Shown: piece after piece, positions 17,015 to 25,403 of the stretch
Numbering within the stretch: the first letter of the stretch is position 1
How the letters are laid out: each line of letters opens with the position of its first letter
Source of the DNA: Vannielia sp.
GTDB taxonomy: Bacteria; Pseudomonadota; Alphaproteobacteria; Rhodobacterales; Rhodobacteraceae
Length of the DNA stretch: 64,000 bases
Direction of reading: 5' to 3'
Assembly (NCBI RefSeq): GCF_029212645.1
Contig: NZ_JARGND010000017.1
Span: 1 to 64,000 of the forward strand
Program-made: the position numbers and the translations under genes
Notes under the pieces: model-generated
The model's database searches: none
What the model was told of the DNA's origin: nothing
The model's input: the letters and a program-made list of their open reading frames with translations, nothing else

Positions 17015-18157
17015 CTAGCTGCCGCCCAACAGCTCTTCATGCACCTGAAGCGCAAAGCGGTCGGTCATTCCGGCGATGTAATCCGCCACAATCCGCGCCA
17101 GCGCCGTTTTGCCCTGCGCCTCGGCCACATCATGCTGCCAATCCACCGGCAAATGCTCAGGATGCGCCATGAAATGCGGAAACAGCGCTTCCACCACCCG
17201 CGTAACGCGCTCGCGCATCTCCACCACGCTGGGCGCGCGATACATCCGCTCAAACAGGAATTGCCGCACCTCCTGGATTTTTTCCTGCACCCCGTCAGAA
17301 AAGCCCACCACCGGGTAGCCCAAATTGCGCACCGCTTCTGCGCTCTCGGGTTTGGCCTCTGCCAGCCGCTCTTGTGACACCGCGATCACATCCTCAACCA
17401 TCACGCCAAACACCCGGCGCAGCGCTTCATGCCGCCGCCGGATCGGATCAAGCCCCGGATAGATCCGATCCACCTCGGCAAAGGACGGCCCGGTCAGCGC
17501 CAGCTCTTCCAGATCCGCATCTTTAAACAGCCGGGCCCGCAGCCCATCCATCAGATCGTGGTTGTTATAGGCCACATCATCCGAAAGCGCGGCCACCTGC
17601 GCCTCGGCGCTGGCATGGGTGTGCAGCTCCAGATCGTGGCGGGCGTTGTAATCGGCAAGGCTATAAGGCAGCGCGCCCTCAACCGGGCCGTTGTGCTTGG
17701 CGATGCCCTCCAGCGTTTCCCAGGTCAGGTTCAACCCGTCAAACTCGGCGTAATGCCGCTCCAGCGAGGTCACAATGCGGATCGCCTGTGCGTTGTGATC
17801 AAAGCCGCCATGCGGGGCCATCAACGCGTGCAGCGCATCCTCGCCGGTATGGCCAAAGGGCGGATGCCCCAGATCATGCGCAAGGGCAACGGCCTCTGTC
17901 AGCCCCACATCCAGCCCCAGCACCCCGGCAATGGTGCGCCCCACCTGCGCCACCTCCAGCGTATGGGTCAGCCGGGTGCGGTAATAATCGCCCTCATGCT
18001 CCACAAACACTTGGGTTTTATGCTTCAGGCGGCGAAAGGCGCTGGCATGGATAATCCGGTCCCGGTCCCGCTGGAAGGGCGAGCGGAAGTGGCTCTCCTC
18101 CTCGGGAAACAGCCGCCCCCGGCTTTTCTGCGGATCACATGCATAAACTGCCCTCAT
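17015..18157 (-). CDS. dgt: Deoxyguanosinetriphosphate triphosphohydrolase-like protein
   Basis: A 380-residue HD-domain enzyme of the dNTP triphosphohydrolase family, which splits dNTPs into nucleoside and triphosphate. The metal site is visible: THTLEVAQVG (first His), AHDLGHPPFGHTGEDAL (HD pair plus His) and a later Asp in SDDVAYNNHD. The N-terminus (FQRDRDRIIHASAFRRLKHK) matches the short dgt-like type common in alphaproteobacteria. It is divergent from the Fe-S carrier gene with about 90 bp between the starts. Confidence 0.93.
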   Translation of the reverse strand: MRAVYACDPQKSRGRLFPEEESHFRSPFQRDRDRIIHASAFRRLKHKTQVFVEHEGDYYRTRLTHTLEVAQVGRTIAGVLGLDVGLTEAVALAHDLGHPPFGHTGEDALHALMAPHGGFDHNAQAIRIVTSLERHYAEFDGLNLTWETLEGIAKHNGPVEGALPYSLADYNARHDLELHTHASAEAQVAALSDDVAYNNHDLMDGLRARLFKDADLEELALTGPSFAEVDRIYPGLDPIRRRHEALRRVFGVMVEDVIAVSQERLAEAKPESAEAVRNLGYPVVGFSDGVQEKIQEVRQFLFERMYRAPSVVEMRERVTRVVEALFPHFMAHPEHLPVDWQHDVAEAQGKTALARIVADYIAGMTDRFALQVHEELLGGS

Positions 18158-18245
18158 CGCTCACCCTTTCCTGATCCGGCCTGCCTTGCCGTGCGCCGTT
18201 TCGCCCCATATATTGCATGTGAAACCAGAATGCGATGGTACCCCG

Positions 18246-18569
18246 ATGTCCTTCTCCCTGCCGCCAAAAGTCACCCCCCGCGCCTTTGAGCGCCTGGCCG
18301 AAATCAGCGCCGCCCCAAAGGCGCTGCGCGTCGCCGTCGAAGGCGGCGGTTGCTCGGGGTTTCAGTACGAAATCACCCTGGATGAACCGGTCGATGGCGA
18401 TCTGGTGCTTGAAGGATCGGGCCAGAAGGTTGTGGTGGATGAGGTCTCCCTGCCCTTCCTCGAAAACGCCGTGATCGACTTCACCGATGAGCTGATCGGC
18501 GCGCGCTTCACCGTCGATAACCCCAATGCCTCAAGCTCCTGCGGCTGCGGCGTGTCCTTCTCGATGTAA
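18246..18569 (+). CDS. A-type iron-sulfur carrier protein (HesB/IscA/ErpA family)
   Basis: A 107-residue protein that would accept and pass on Fe-S clusters. The three cluster ligands are all present: Cys36 in GGGCSGFQY and Cys99/Cys101 in SSSCGCGVSF. The start at MSFSLPPKVTPRAFERL gives the normal family length; an upstream in-frame ATG would add 20 residues. It is not in a suf or isc operon here; its neighbours are dgt (divergent) and xthA (same strand, about 110 bp on). ErpA or a general carrier are both possible. Confidence 0.92.
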   Translation: MSFSLPPKVTPRAFERLAEISAAPKALRVAVEGGGCSGFQYEITLDEPVDGDLVLEGSGQKVVVDEVSLPFLENAVIDFTDELIGARFTVDNPNASSSCGCGVSFSM

Positions 18570-18676
18570 GCTCCGCCGGGGCCACCCTCCTCCCCGGCCT
18601 CCATCGCCCGCAGATAGATTGTGCAACCCGGCCCGATCAGGCACAAATGCGCCAAACCCCGCGCCGGAGACCGCCC

Positions 18677-19468
18677 ATGAAAATCGCCACGTTCAATATC
18701 AACGGCGTCAAAGCCCGCATCAACGCCGTGACCACATGGCTCGGCGAAAGCGCCCCCGACGTGGCCCTGCTGCAAGAGATCAAATCGGTCGACGAAAACT
18801 TCCCCCGCGAGCTGTTCGAAGACCTCGGCTATAACGTTGAAACCCATGGGCAAAAGGGCTTCAACGGCGTGGCGATCCTGTCGAAACTGCCGCTTGAGGA
18901 TGTCAGCCGTGGGCTGCCCGGCGATGACAGCGATGAGCAGGCCCGCTGGATCGAGGCCACCGTGGTGGGCGAGCGCGACGCCCTGCGCCTGTGCGGCCTC
19001 TACCTGCCCAATGGCAACCCGGTCGAGGACGGCCAGTCCGAGAAATTCCGCTACAAACTGGCCTGGATGGACCGCCTCATCGCCCGTGGCCGTGCCCTGC
19101 TGGACAGCGAAGAAATCGCCCTGATGGCCGGCGATTACAACATCATCCCAACCCCGCTTGATGCCGCCCGCCCCGAGGCCTGGGTCGGCGATGCGCTCTT
19201 TCACCCCGAAAGCCTCGCCAAATGGCGCGCGCTCAACAATCTCGGTTTCACCGAAGCCTTCCGCGCCGGCACCCAGGGGCCGGGGCATTACTCGTTCTGG
19301 GACTACCAGCGCGGCGCATGGGACAGGAATGACGGCATCCGCATCGACCATGTCCTGCTCACCCCCCAAGCCGCCGACCGCCTCACCGACTGCTGGATCG
19401 AAAAAAACCTGCGCGGCCGCGAAAAACCCTCCGATCACGTCCCCGTCTGGGTCGATCTCGATCTTTGA
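18677..19468 (+). CDS. xthA: Exodeoxyribonuclease III
   Basis: A 263-residue AP endonuclease/3' exonuclease of base-excision repair. The family order is intact: MKIATFNINGVKARI, the catalytic Glu in VALLQEIKS (about residue 34), GLYLPNGNP, the metal-site segment LMAGDYNIIPT, and the Asp-His pair near the end in KPSDHVPVWVD. The start follows a GGAGA ribosome binding site. Length is normal. Confidence 0.95.
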   Translation: MKIATFNINGVKARINAVTTWLGESAPDVALLQEIKSVDENFPRELFEDLGYNVETHGQKGFNGVAILSKLPLEDVSRGLPGDDSDEQARWIEATVVGERDALRLCGLYLPNGNPVEDGQSEKFRYKLAWMDRLIARGRALLDSEEIALMAGDYNIIPTPLDAARPEAWVGDALFHPESLAKWRALNNLGFTEAFRAGTQGPGHYSFWDYQRGAWDRNDGIRIDHVLLTPQAADRLTDCWIEKNLRGREKPSDHVPVWVDLDL

Positions 19469-19724
19469 GGCGCGCCCTCGCCGCCAAACCGGACCGCCCG
19501 GCTCATCACAAAAACCAATGCCGCCGTCATCACCGCCGCCCGCGCTAAAGCCTCGGATCGGCTGGCACAGGGCTCCATCGATAACAATACTTCGGCATTC
19601 ACTGCCTAATGACGGAAATTCACTCTGCCTGTCGCGGCAGTTTTTCCGCCTCCATCTCCCCCTCTCAGCACTGCTGCCCTGAAGGGATGGCGGGTGCGGC
19701 GTCTTTGCCGCAAGGCAAACAGCG

Positions 19725-20891
19725 TCACCCCGCCGTCACATCCTCTCCCCAAAGCCAGTCAAACCGCCCCGGCAGCACACGCGGCGCAAATCGGCTGGCT
19801 GTTCTCAACGCCAGATGCGCCGCCATGCGCTTTGGCCCCGGTCGCAAGTGGTAATTCTGCGCATTCGCCGTGGCGGCTTCCACAATCCGGCGGCTGCGGG
19901 GGCGGCGCACGGCTTCCCAGCTCGCCAATCCCGCCTCAGGGCTATCATGCCCCTCCAGCGCGGCGGCCAGCGTCCAGCCATCCTCCAGCCCCATCACCGC
20001 GCCCTGCGCCAAATAGGGCAGCGTCGGATGCGCCGCATCGCCAAGAATCGCCACGCCCTCGCGGTGCCAGCGCGGCGCAACCGCATGGCGAAACAGCCCC
20101 CAGCGGCGCACGCTATCTACCCGGTGCAGCCAGTCCTCAACCCGCGCCGGAAACCCCGCAAAGTGAATGCGGAATTCCTCCACGTCTCCGGGCACCTGCC
20201 AGCCTTCGTCCACCCAAATATCCGCATCTTCACAGGCCACAAGGTTCAGCAACCGCCCGCCGCGCAGCGGATAGGCCACCAAATGCCGCCCCGCCCCAAG
20301 GAAAAGCTGCGCCTCGCCGGGCACCTCCTCTGCGTCGGCCAGGTCCACCGTCGCCCGCCACGCCACCTGATGGGTAAACACCGGCTCCTCCGGCCCCAGC
20401 AACGCCCGGCGCGCGACCGAGTGCAGCCCGTCCGCACCGATCACCAGCGCCGCCTCGCGCGCGCCCTCACCTGTGATCACAACGGGCCGCTCGCCCGGCT
20501 CCACCCGCTCCACCCGCTGGCCCAGCGCGATCTGTACGCCAACGTCACGCGCGCCCTGCTCCAGCATCTCGATGAAATCCGCGCGGTGGACATAGGCAAA
20601 CCGCCCGCGCTCCGCCAGGCCCATCCACAGCACATCGCGCCCGCCGATCCCGTCGATCATCCGCACGCCCCGGCTTGGCACCGCGATCTGCTCAAACCGC
20701 TCCGTCAGCCCCAAGGCATCCAGCACCGCATAGCCATTCGGGCTCATCTGAATGCCTGCGCCCACCTCGGCAATCGCCGGCGCCTGCTCCAGCACCGTCA
20801 CCGCCGCACCGCGCATCGCCAGCGCGCGCGCCGTCGCAAGCCCGGCAATGCCGCCGCCCACCACCAGAATATCCGTGCCAATCAAAGCCAT
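19725..20891 (-). CDS. FAD-dependent aromatic monooxygenase (salicylate/3-hydroxybenzoate hydroxylase type)
   Basis: A 388-residue group A flavoprotein monooxygenase. It shows the N-terminal dinucleotide fold (LVVGGGIAGLATARALA), the DG motif (IGADGLHSVARRAL) and the GD motif (ILGDAAHPTLPYLAQGA). The family hydroxylates aromatic rings with NAD(P)H and O2; the closest functional groups are salicylate and 3-hydroxybenzoate hydroxylases, but the substrate cannot be read from sequence. I start at MALIGTDILVVGG; the 13-residue upstream extension overlaps the dksA terminator. Confidence 0.85.
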   Translation of the reverse strand: MALIGTDILVVGGGIAGLATARALAMRGAAVTVLEQAPAIAEVGAGIQMSPNGYAVLDALGLTERFEQIAVPSRGVRMIDGIGGRDVLWMGLAERGRFAYVHRADFIEMLEQGARDVGVQIALGQRVERVEPGERPVVITGEGAREAALVIGADGLHSVARRALLGPEEPVFTHQVAWRATVDLADAEEVPGEAQLFLGAGRHLVAYPLRGGRLLNLVACEDADIWVDEGWQVPGDVEEFRIHFAGFPARVEDWLHRVDSVRRWGLFRHAVAPRWHREGVAILGDAAHPTLPYLAQGAVMGLEDGWTLAAALEGHDSPEAGLASWEAVRRPRSRRIVEAATANAQNYHLRPGPKRMAAHLALRTASRFAPRVLPGRFDWLWGEDVTAG

Positions 20892-20929
20892 AAAACACAA
20901 ATGCCCGGACAGCTTTTCAGCCCCGGGCA
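20892..20929 (-). terminator. Rho-independent terminator after dksA
   Basis: On the minus strand the dksA transcript runs into TGCCCGG, a 14-base loop, CCGGGCA, and then TTTGTGTTTT. It lies between the dksA stop and the monooxygenase ATG, so it should separate the two genes. Confidence 0.65.
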
Positions 20930-20955
20930 CCTCCTTTTTCGATCATTGCCACCCC

Positions 20956-21378
20956 TCAGTCGTCGCGGTGGACCTTTTCACGCCGCTCATGGCGTTCCTG
21001 CGCCTCAAGGCTCAGCGTCGCAATCGGGCGCGCATCCAGCCGCTTCAGCGAAATCGGCTCCCCGGTCTCTTCGCAATAGCCATATTCGCCCTCGTCAATC
21101 CGGCGCAGCGCCGCGTCGATCTTGGCGACCAGTTTGCGCTGGCGATCCCGCGTGCGCAGCTCCAGCGCCCGGTCGGTCTCTTCCGAGGCGCGATCCGCAT
21201 CATCGGGAATATTGCGAGTGCCGTCCTGCAAGCCCTCAATGGTCTCGCGGCTGCCTATCAGCAAATCGTTGCGCCAATTGATCAGCTTGCGGCGAAAATA
21301 CTCAACCTGTCGCTCATTCATGAAGGGCTCATCCTCTGCGGGACGATAATCCTCATCCACAAAGCTGTCCTGCTTCAT
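20956..21378 (-). CDS. dksA: DksA-family RNA polymerase-binding protein, zinc-less form
   Basis: A 140-residue secondary-channel regulator of RNA polymerase that works with ppGpp. The coiled coil spans about residues 20-95, and the tip contains the Asp pair needed for activity (IPDDADRASEE). The C-terminal globule has only one of the four zinc-finger cysteines (YGYCEETGEPI, then RLDARPIATLSLEAQ). Rhodobacter sphaeroides has a functional DksA that likewise lacks the zinc finger. I start at MKQDSFVDEDYRP, which follows GGGAG at good spacing; an ATG 60 bases upstream also has a GGGAG. Confidence 0.93.
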   Translation of the reverse strand: MKQDSFVDEDYRPAEDEPFMNERQVEYFRRKLINWRNDLLIGSRETIEGLQDGTRNIPDDADRASEETDRALELRTRDRQRKLVAKIDAALRRIDEGEYGYCEETGEPISLKRLDARPIATLSLEAQERHERREKVHRDD

Positions 21379-21566
21379 CTCTTGTCTCCCGCCGGTGGCG
21401 TCACTGTCACTCATTCTGCTTACACGAGTCGATTGCATTAGGTGCTCCCGTGGCGCTTCATCTACACCCGGTCCGCCCCCTTGTCACTTCCTTTTAATGG
21501 CGTCACTGTGGAAATGAACATGCCGTGATCACAATCGGCCAAACGAAACAGGATTAAGGAAAAACC

Positions 21567-22406
21567 GTGAAGTTTCAGGGCACCGAGAGCTATGTCGCCA
21601 CCGAGGATCTCACCGTCGCGGTCAACGCCGCAGTCACTTTGCAACGCCCCCTGCTCGTCAAGGGCGAGCCGGGCACCGGCAAAACCGAACTGGCCCGCCA
21701 GGTCGCCGCGGCGCTGGATGTGCCGATGATCGAATGGCACATCAAATCCACCACCCGCGCCCAGCAGGGCCTCTATGAATATGACGCCGTGAGCCGCCTG
21801 CGTGACAGCCAGCTTGGCGAGGAGCGGGTGCATGATGTGGGCAATTACATCAAGCGCGGCAAGCTCTGGGAGGCCTTCGCCGCCCCCGGCCGCGTGGTGC
21901 TGCTGATCGACGAGATCGACAAGGCCGACATCGAATTTCCAAACGACCTTCTGCAAGAGTTGGACCGGATGGAATTTCATGTTTATGAGACCGGCGAAAC
22001 CGTGAGCGCCATCCACCGCCCGATCGTCATCATCACCTCCAACAATGAAAAGGAACTCCCCGACGCATTCCTGCGCCGCTGTTTCTTCCACTTTATCCGG
22101 TTTCCCGAAATGGAAACGCTCAAGCAAATCGTCGAAGTTCACCATCCGGGAATCAAAACCGAATTGCTGACAACCGCGCTCACCCAATTCTATGAAATCC
22201 GTGACCAGCAAGGCCTGAAGAAAAAGCCAAGCACCTCCGAAGTGCTGGATTGGCTCAAGCTGCTTCTGGCCGAGGATCTCAGCGCCGAGGATCTGAAGAA
22301 AGACAGCACCAGCGCCTTGCCCAAACTGCATGGCGCGCTGCTCAAAAACGAACAGGACGTTCACCTCTTCGAACGCCTCGCCTTCATGGCCCGCCGCGAG
22401 CGGTAA
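21567..22406 (+). CDS. MoxR-family AAA+ ATPase
   Basis: A 279-residue AAA+ ATPase with Walker A GEPGTGKT (about residues 33-40), Walker B VVLLIDEIDKAD, sensor 1 in IVIITSNNEKE and the arginine finger in PDAFLRRCFFHFIRFP. MoxR ATPases remodel partner proteins, usually with a neighbouring von Willebrand factor A protein (CoxE type). No such partner gene follows here; the next gene is a Fur regulator. The start has a clear aligned family N-terminus (MKFQGTESYVATEDL). Confidence 0.92.
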   Translation: MKFQGTESYVATEDLTVAVNAAVTLQRPLLVKGEPGTGKTELARQVAAALDVPMIEWHIKSTTRAQQGLYEYDAVSRLRDSQLGEERVHDVGNYIKRGKLWEAFAAPGRVVLLIDEIDKADIEFPNDLLQELDRMEFHVYETGETVSAIHRPIVIITSNNEKELPDAFLRRCFFHFIRFPEMETLKQIVEVHHPGIKTELLTTALTQFYEIRDQQGLKKKPSTSEVLDWLKLLLAEDLSAEDLKKDSTSALPKLHGALLKNEQDVHLFERLAFMARRER

Positions 22407-22437
22407 GCCATCAAAAAGCCGTCAGGCAAGCTCTGCC

Positions 22438-22463
22438 GACCGCCGAAAATCTGATCGGCGGTC
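22438..22463 (+). terminator. Hairpin between moxR and fur (weak terminator)
   Basis: A perfect 9-bp stem (GACCGCCGA paired with TCGGCGGTC, 8-base loop) follows the moxR stop by about 30 bases. There is no T-run after it, so it may be a Rho-type pause or processing site rather than an intrinsic terminator. Confidence 0.4.
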
Positions 22464-22538
22464 GCAACTTCCCCGCCTTGCCCTCTGGCAAAATGCCCCC
22501 GACAGCGCTAGACCCTCGGGACCAGCGGGAGAGGCAGC

Positions 22539-22949
22539 ATGACCCAGACTTTGATTGAGCGTTCCCTCGCGAAGGGCCTGCGCATGACAGGCCAGCGCCG
22601 GGTCATCGCCGAGGTGCTGCAAGCCGCCGACGATCACCCCGATGTCGAGGCGCTCTACGCCCGCGCCTCCGCCGCCGACCCCAACATCTCACTCGCCACG
22701 GTCTACCGCACCGTCAAACTGTTCGAGGAAGCCGGTCTGCTCGAAAAGCTCGAATTTGGCGATGGCCGCGCGCGCTATGAAGACGCCGAGCGCGACCACC
22801 ACGACCACCTGATCGACATGAACTCAGGCGAGGTGATCGAATTCGTCGACCCCGAAATCGAAGCCCTGCAAGAAAAAATCGCCGAGCGCCTTGGTTATGA
22901 GCTAAAGGGACACCGGATGGAACTCTACGGCGTGCGCAAACGCGACTGA
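22539..22949 (+). CDS. fur: Fur-family metalloregulator (Fur/Mur type)
   Basis: A 136-residue winged-helix repressor. The DNA-binding half contains KGLRMTGQRRVIAEVL and the recognition segment ISLATVYRTVKLFEEAGL. The metal-binding half has the HHDHLIDMNSGEVIEF core. The two C-terminal CxxC pairs of E. coli Fur are missing, as is usual in alphaproteobacterial Fur/Mur proteins, which sense manganese or iron depending on the species. I cannot decide the metal from sequence. It is not Irr (no heme motif) nor obviously Zur. Confidence 0.9.
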   Translation: MTQTLIERSLAKGLRMTGQRRVIAEVLQAADDHPDVEALYARASAADPNISLATVYRTVKLFEEAGLLEKLEFGDGRARYEDAERDHHDHLIDMNSGEVIEFVDPEIEALQEKIAERLGYELKGHRMELYGVRKRD

Positions 22950-23051
22950 CCCGGCCCATATCCGGTAACAATTCCCCCCACCTGCCCCACCCGCCATAGG
23001 ATCAAACCGCCGGATCAAACCGGCCCGATGGGCGCGTTTCATCAAACGAAA

Positions 23052-23097
23052 GTGCCCCCAGCGATCACGCCAGGGGCACGCCTGTTACTGTAACAGG
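23052..23097. terminator. Two adjacent hairpins in a convergent gap
   Basis: Two inverted repeats lie between the convergent fur and DUF4394 genes: GTGCCCC/GGGGCAC (23052-23079) and CCTGTTA-CTG-TAACAGG (23081-23097). Neither has a strong T-run. They are best read as bidirectional end-of-transcript structures; an operator role for the second is possible but less likely at this location. Confidence 0.4.
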
Positions 23098-23128
23098 GCG
23101 GGCCAAAATTTGACCCTCACTCACAAAA

Positions 23129-23983
23129 TTACATGCCCTGTGAAACAGCAAACCCGGTGAAGCCACCCATACCAAGATCGCCGAGATCAGTCAGAGCGCC
23201 AGATGTAAGGTCGACCATATAGAGGCCGGCAGTTTCTTCGCCGTCGATCTGAAGAACGGCATACGCCATGTCGGTTCCTTCCTCAGGCGAAACGATGTCA
23301 AAGCCCCCCGCATCGATAACGTCCACGGCCTCACCATCAATGGTCAGCAAACCAACGGTCGCAAGTTCGCCTGCGTTGTTTGCCAATGTGACCAAAGCAT
23401 TTGCGCGGGCGTCCAGCGCATATTGTGCAGTTGACTTGGCCTTCGCCCCTGCAATCGCGTTGGTATAGGCGTTTGCAAATATCAATGGGTCAGTCCCGGC
23501 CGAGGTGTCACCTTCAGCGTAGAAGGCATCGGTGAACCGGCGAACCGAATTGGCACGCTCGTCTGCATCGCCGAAGCCATCAGGGAAATACACCAGGTTG
23601 GCCCCATCAGCACCAACGGCGCGAACCGCATCAATCTTATTGTTGAAGTCAAATGCCACGGCCCCTTCCGTGATGACCGCATCCTCCATGAAGGTTGCTC
23701 CCAAGTCGGTCAGCTCCCCTGTCATGGTGTTGATTTCGTAGATTGTCCCGTCTGCATAGCCAAGCAGTTGGCTGGTCACTGGACGGTAGGCAATTGCCCG
23801 CAGAGGTGTTTTCAACCCGTGGGTGAGCACCTCACCCGGGGCAGCAATATCGGCCATCGTGACAAGCGTGCTGCCATCTTCTGCCAGCGCATATCCTGAT
23901 GTGCCGGCGTGCCCCATTGAAAAGGCCGGGGTCGCAAGCGTAAGAACAGATAGAGTTAAGGCGGCTGTGGTCTTCATGGTCAT
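23129..23983 (-). CDS. Secreted DUF4394 domain protein
   Basis: A 284-residue exported protein with a signal peptide (MTMKTTAALTLSVLTLATPA, cut near AFS). The mature part is a repeat-type beta structure with segments such as LKTPLRAIAYRPVTSQLLGY, IYEINTMTGELTDLG and VAFDFNNKIDAVRAVGADG that define DUF4394, a domain of unknown function resembling a beta-propeller. It contains no cysteine. It is divergent from an ECF sigma/anti-sigma pair, so it is the obvious candidate target or partner of that system. Confidence 0.85.
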   Translation of the reverse strand: MTMKTTAALTLSVLTLATPAFSMGHAGTSGYALAEDGSTLVTMADIAAPGEVLTHGLKTPLRAIAYRPVTSQLLGYADGTIYEINTMTGELTDLGATFMEDAVITEGAVAFDFNNKIDAVRAVGADGANLVYFPDGFGDADERANSVRRFTDAFYAEGDTSAGTDPLIFANAYTNAIAGAKAKSTAQYALDARANALVTLANNAGELATVGLLTIDGEAVDVIDAGGFDIVSPEEGTDMAYAVLQIDGEETAGLYMVDLTSGALTDLGDLGMGGFTGFAVSQGM

Positions 23984-24008
23984 ATTGATCGTCCTTTTTC
24001 GTTTACAA

Positions 24009-24029
24009 CGATCAGCGTTTTGCTGATCG
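24009..24029. promoter_or_regulatory. Inverted repeat in the DUF4394 / ECF sigma intergenic region
   Basis: A perfect 8-bp inverted repeat, CGATCAGC-GTTTT-GCTGATCG, lies 26-46 bases upstream of the DUF4394 start and about 80 bases upstream of the sigma gene. It has no T-run and sits where a shared operator or a 5' leader hairpin would be. The bound factor is unknown. Confidence 0.45.
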
Positions 24030-24105
24030 ATTGCTTAAGTCACGCAAGGACGGTTCAGGAAGTTTCAGACGTGACGAAATTTATTTTGGAAGGCATACTC
24101 ATGTC

Positions 24106-24714
24106 ATGAGTGACCCAATGCAAAAGGCAGGCGCACGGCATGTGGTGTCATCGGGTCATACTCAACCTCCAGGTCCTGTGGCAGAGCAGATCGAAGGTTT
24201 GATTGCGCGATGCGCGTTGGGTAATCAGGAAGCCTTTACCGCTCTTTATGATATGACGAGCGCGAAACTTTTTGCGGTCTGCGTCCGTGTCTTGAACAGA
24301 AACTCTGCCGCAGAGGACGCAATGCAGGACGCCTACATCAAAATCTGGAAGAACGCAGGGCGTTATCGCGTGACCGGGCATTCGCCGATGACCTGGTTGA
24401 TCACAATTGCCCGCAACACTGCGATTGACCGGTTGCGCGCGCAACGCGGTGATAAAGACCTGGCAGATTATGAGGATGTGCTCTCGGCCCCCGGTAGCAC
24501 CCCGGAGCAGGCGGCAATCGCGCGTTCTGAGGCTGGTCGGATCGCAGAATGCCTCAACACTTTAGCCACTGACAGACGGGCAGCAATCACCGGCGCCTAT
24601 CTTGAGGGGCGCGGTTATGCGGATCTTGCTGAGCAGGCGGGCGTGCCGCTTAATACGATGCGCACATGGTTGCGACGCGGATTAATCGCGTTAAGAGAGT
24701 GTATGGGCCAATGA
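24106..24714 (+). CDS. ECF RNA polymerase sigma factor
   Basis: A 202-residue extracytoplasmic-function sigma factor. Region 2 is seen in AFTALYDMTSAKLFAVCVRVL, EDAMQDAYIKIWKNAGRY and PMTWLITIARNTAIDRLR; region 4 in RRAAITGAYLEGRGYADLAE with GVPLNTMRTWLRRGL as the recognition helix. It is the SigK-like type usually paired with an RskA anti-sigma factor, which is exactly what follows, overlapping by 4 bases (ATGA). I start at MSDPMQKAG; the preceding in-frame stretch to 24031 is not family-like. Confidence 0.93.
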   Translation: MSDPMQKAGARHVVSSGHTQPPGPVAEQIEGLIARCALGNQEAFTALYDMTSAKLFAVCVRVLNRNSAAEDAMQDAYIKIWKNAGRYRVTGHSPMTWLITIARNTAIDRLRAQRGDKDLADYEDVLSAPGSTPEQAAIARSEAGRIAECLNTLATDRRAAITGAYLEGRGYADLAEQAGVPLNTMRTWLRRGLIALRECMGQ

Positions 24715-25403
24715 CGGATGATTTTGAAACTGACGATATGTTGGCCGCTGAATACGCAATTGGCTTGCTGGCCGGGGAGGAGCGTGCCGCCGCGCAAAAC
24801 CGTGCCACCACTGACCCCGCCTTTGCAAATCGGATCATAGAATGGCAGGCCCGATTGGCCCAAATGGCCGATCTGGCCCCAATTGATCCGCCTGAAGCTG
24901 TGAAGTCCGCCGTGATGGGGCGGCTGTTCCCAAAGGCAGCACGCGTGTCGTTCTGGCAACGGCTGGGGGTTTGGCAAGCGCTCACAGCCGGGGCCGTGGC
25001 CGCATTGCTTTTGATGGCAGCGCTGATGTGGCAGCCCGGACCGCTCGGCCAAAATGGGCCGCTCTATACCGCCGAGATCGTCTCTGAGGCCCGCGATTTC
25101 CGTGTCGTTGCCATCGTAGACAAGACCGCGAATGAAGTGACACTGACCCGCACAGCAGGGGCAGCACCTGCCGGTCGCATCCTGCAAGTCTGGGCCCACG
25201 GCCCGGACGCGCCGGCACAATCGGTGGGTCTCTGGCCGGAAGGCGATACCGTGCGTCTCACCCTACCGCCCGAAATTTCCTTAGTCACAGGCGTGTTGAC
25301 CTTGGGCGTATCCGAAGAGCCGCCCGGTGGGTCACGCACTGGATCGCCATCGGGCCGCGTGTTCGGCACCGTCGATATCCTCAACGTCTCGGATGCGACC
25401 TAG
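24711..25403 (+). CDS. Anti-sigma factor, RskA family
   Basis: A 230-residue single-span membrane anti-sigma factor. The cytoplasmic N-terminus (DMLAAEYAIGLLAGEERAAA) is the sigma-binding domain, one membrane helix follows at about residues 88-107, and the C-terminal half is the periplasmic RskA domain (FRVVAIVDKTANEVTLTRT, LQVWAHGPDAPAQSVGLWP). It has no HxxxCxxC zinc motif. Its start overlaps the sigma stop, so the pair is translationally coupled. It probably holds the sigma factor until an envelope signal releases it; the signal is not evident. Confidence 0.92.
   Translation: MTDDFETDDMLAAEYAIGLLAGEERAAAQNRATTDPAFANRIIEWQARLAQMADLAPIDPPEAVKSAVMGRLFPKAARVSFWQRLGVWQALTAGAVAALLLMAALMWQPGPLGQNGPLYTAEIVSEARDFRVVAIVDKTANEVTLTRTAGAAPAGRILQVWAHGPDAPAQSVGLWPEGDTVRLTLPPEISLVTGVLTLGVSEEPPGGSRTGSPSGRVFGTVDILNVSDAT

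Noticed and set aside
15509-17377. 622-codon plus-strand frame overlapping argS, the membrane protein and dgt
   Set aside because: It overlaps three better-supported genes in other frames and has a shadow-type Pro/Arg/Ala composition.
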